The notes under the pieces were generated by a model. It did not search any database. It was not told the DNA's origin and worked only from the letters and a program-made list of their open reading frames with translations. Source: an uncultured Flavobacteriaceae bacterium (GTDB lineage: Bacteria; Bacteroidota; Bacteroidia; Flavobacteriales; Flavobacteriaceae). Taken from it: DNA of 64,000 nt. The stretch covers positions 61,561 through 125,560 of the forward strand of contig CANMSN010000012.1 in assembly GCA_947500585.1 (NCBI GenBank), read 5' to 3'. Positions 63,926 to 64,000 of this stretch are shown here, in pieces. The position numbers were made by a program, and so were the translations under genes. The first letter of the stretch is position 1. Each line of letters begins with the position of its first letter.

Positions 63926-64000
63926 GGTAGTATCTCATTAAGTGTGTAAAGTTTAATTTTTGATTAATTTTAAATTTTATACACAATGAACAAAGACGAT
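63926..64000 (+). mobile_element. Possible left end of an insertion sequence (IS256-like), cut by window edge
   Basis: Directly after the murI stop comes GGTAGTATCTCATTAAGTGT then GTAAAG, which looks like a terminal inverted repeat. A 45-nt leader and an ATG at 63986 opening MNKDD follow. An IS256-type transposase would fit this layout, but only five codons are visible. A similar GGTAATATCTCATTAA lies at 31743-31758. Weakly supported. Confidence 0.35.

Overview
The window is chromosomal DNA of a member of the Flavobacteriaceae (Bacteroidetes). The evidence is low GC, SusC/SusD pairs, a type IX secretion tail, promoters of the TTTG-N19-TAnnTTTG type, an HTCS regulator, and housekeeping gene orders typical of the group (uppS-bamA-ompH-ompH-murI, ftsX-DUF3098-uppP-truB, tig-clpP-clpX). 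A marine or algal-polymer degrader is likely but not proven.

1-16073 (minus strand) is a polysaccharide utilization locus aimed at beta-1,4-galactan. In transcription order it holds a hybrid two-component regulator, SusC, SusD, a GH53 endo-galactanase lipoprotein carrying four SusE/F-like binding modules, an SGNH esterase lipoprotein, a type IX-secreted protein of unknown function, a GH2 beta-galactosidase lipoprotein, and a glycerophosphodiesterase lipoprotein cut by the window edge. Two AGGGG direct repeats with a 23-bp period lie at matching distances upstream of both susC and the regulator gene; they are my candidate operator.

16436-22967 holds tRNA-Leu(UAA), tRNA-Gly(GCC), mutS and leuS. 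leuS carries in-frame copies of dispersed palindromic repeats that also litter the intergenic DNA. 23036-29183 (plus) runs patatin, EamA transporter, ftsX, DUF3098, uppP, truB, an outer-membrane protein and a TonB-like protein. 29167-37109 is a mixed housekeeping stretch: thioredoxin-like, tag, a secreted protein pair, aat, DUF3127, flavin reductase, histidine kinase, HIT, greA and a Rieske-like lipoprotein. The greA leader holds tandem terminator-like hairpins.

37159-44553 (minus) looks like vitamin B1 uptake. A TonB-dependent receptor lies behind a TPP riboswitch. Just upstream is a tightly packed operon: sfp-pcrB-thiamine-binding protein-PnuC/PnuT-NadR-like kinase-DUF4301-arfB. The DUF4301 protein shows motifs of UDP-sugar-pyrophosphorylase-like nucleotidyltransferases.

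44577-46141 is ahcY with its promoter and terminator. 46379-48966 is a compact type II restriction-modification island: an HTH-fused C5 methyltransferase, an Eco47II-type endonuclease and a Vsr repair nuclease. 48973-63923 returns to core genes: clpX, clpP, tig, a holin-like membrane protein, an alpha/beta hydrolase, pdxJ, then CBS-nadK-DUF6089-uppS-bamA-ompH-ompH-murI. The last 75 bases look like the left end of an insertion sequence.

The strongest leads are the HTCS operator repeats, the GH53/SusE-F fusion, the DUF4301 protein in a thiamine salvage operon, the repeats inside leuS, the greA leader, and the SSB-like tail of the DUF3127 protein. No CRISPR array or prophage was seen.
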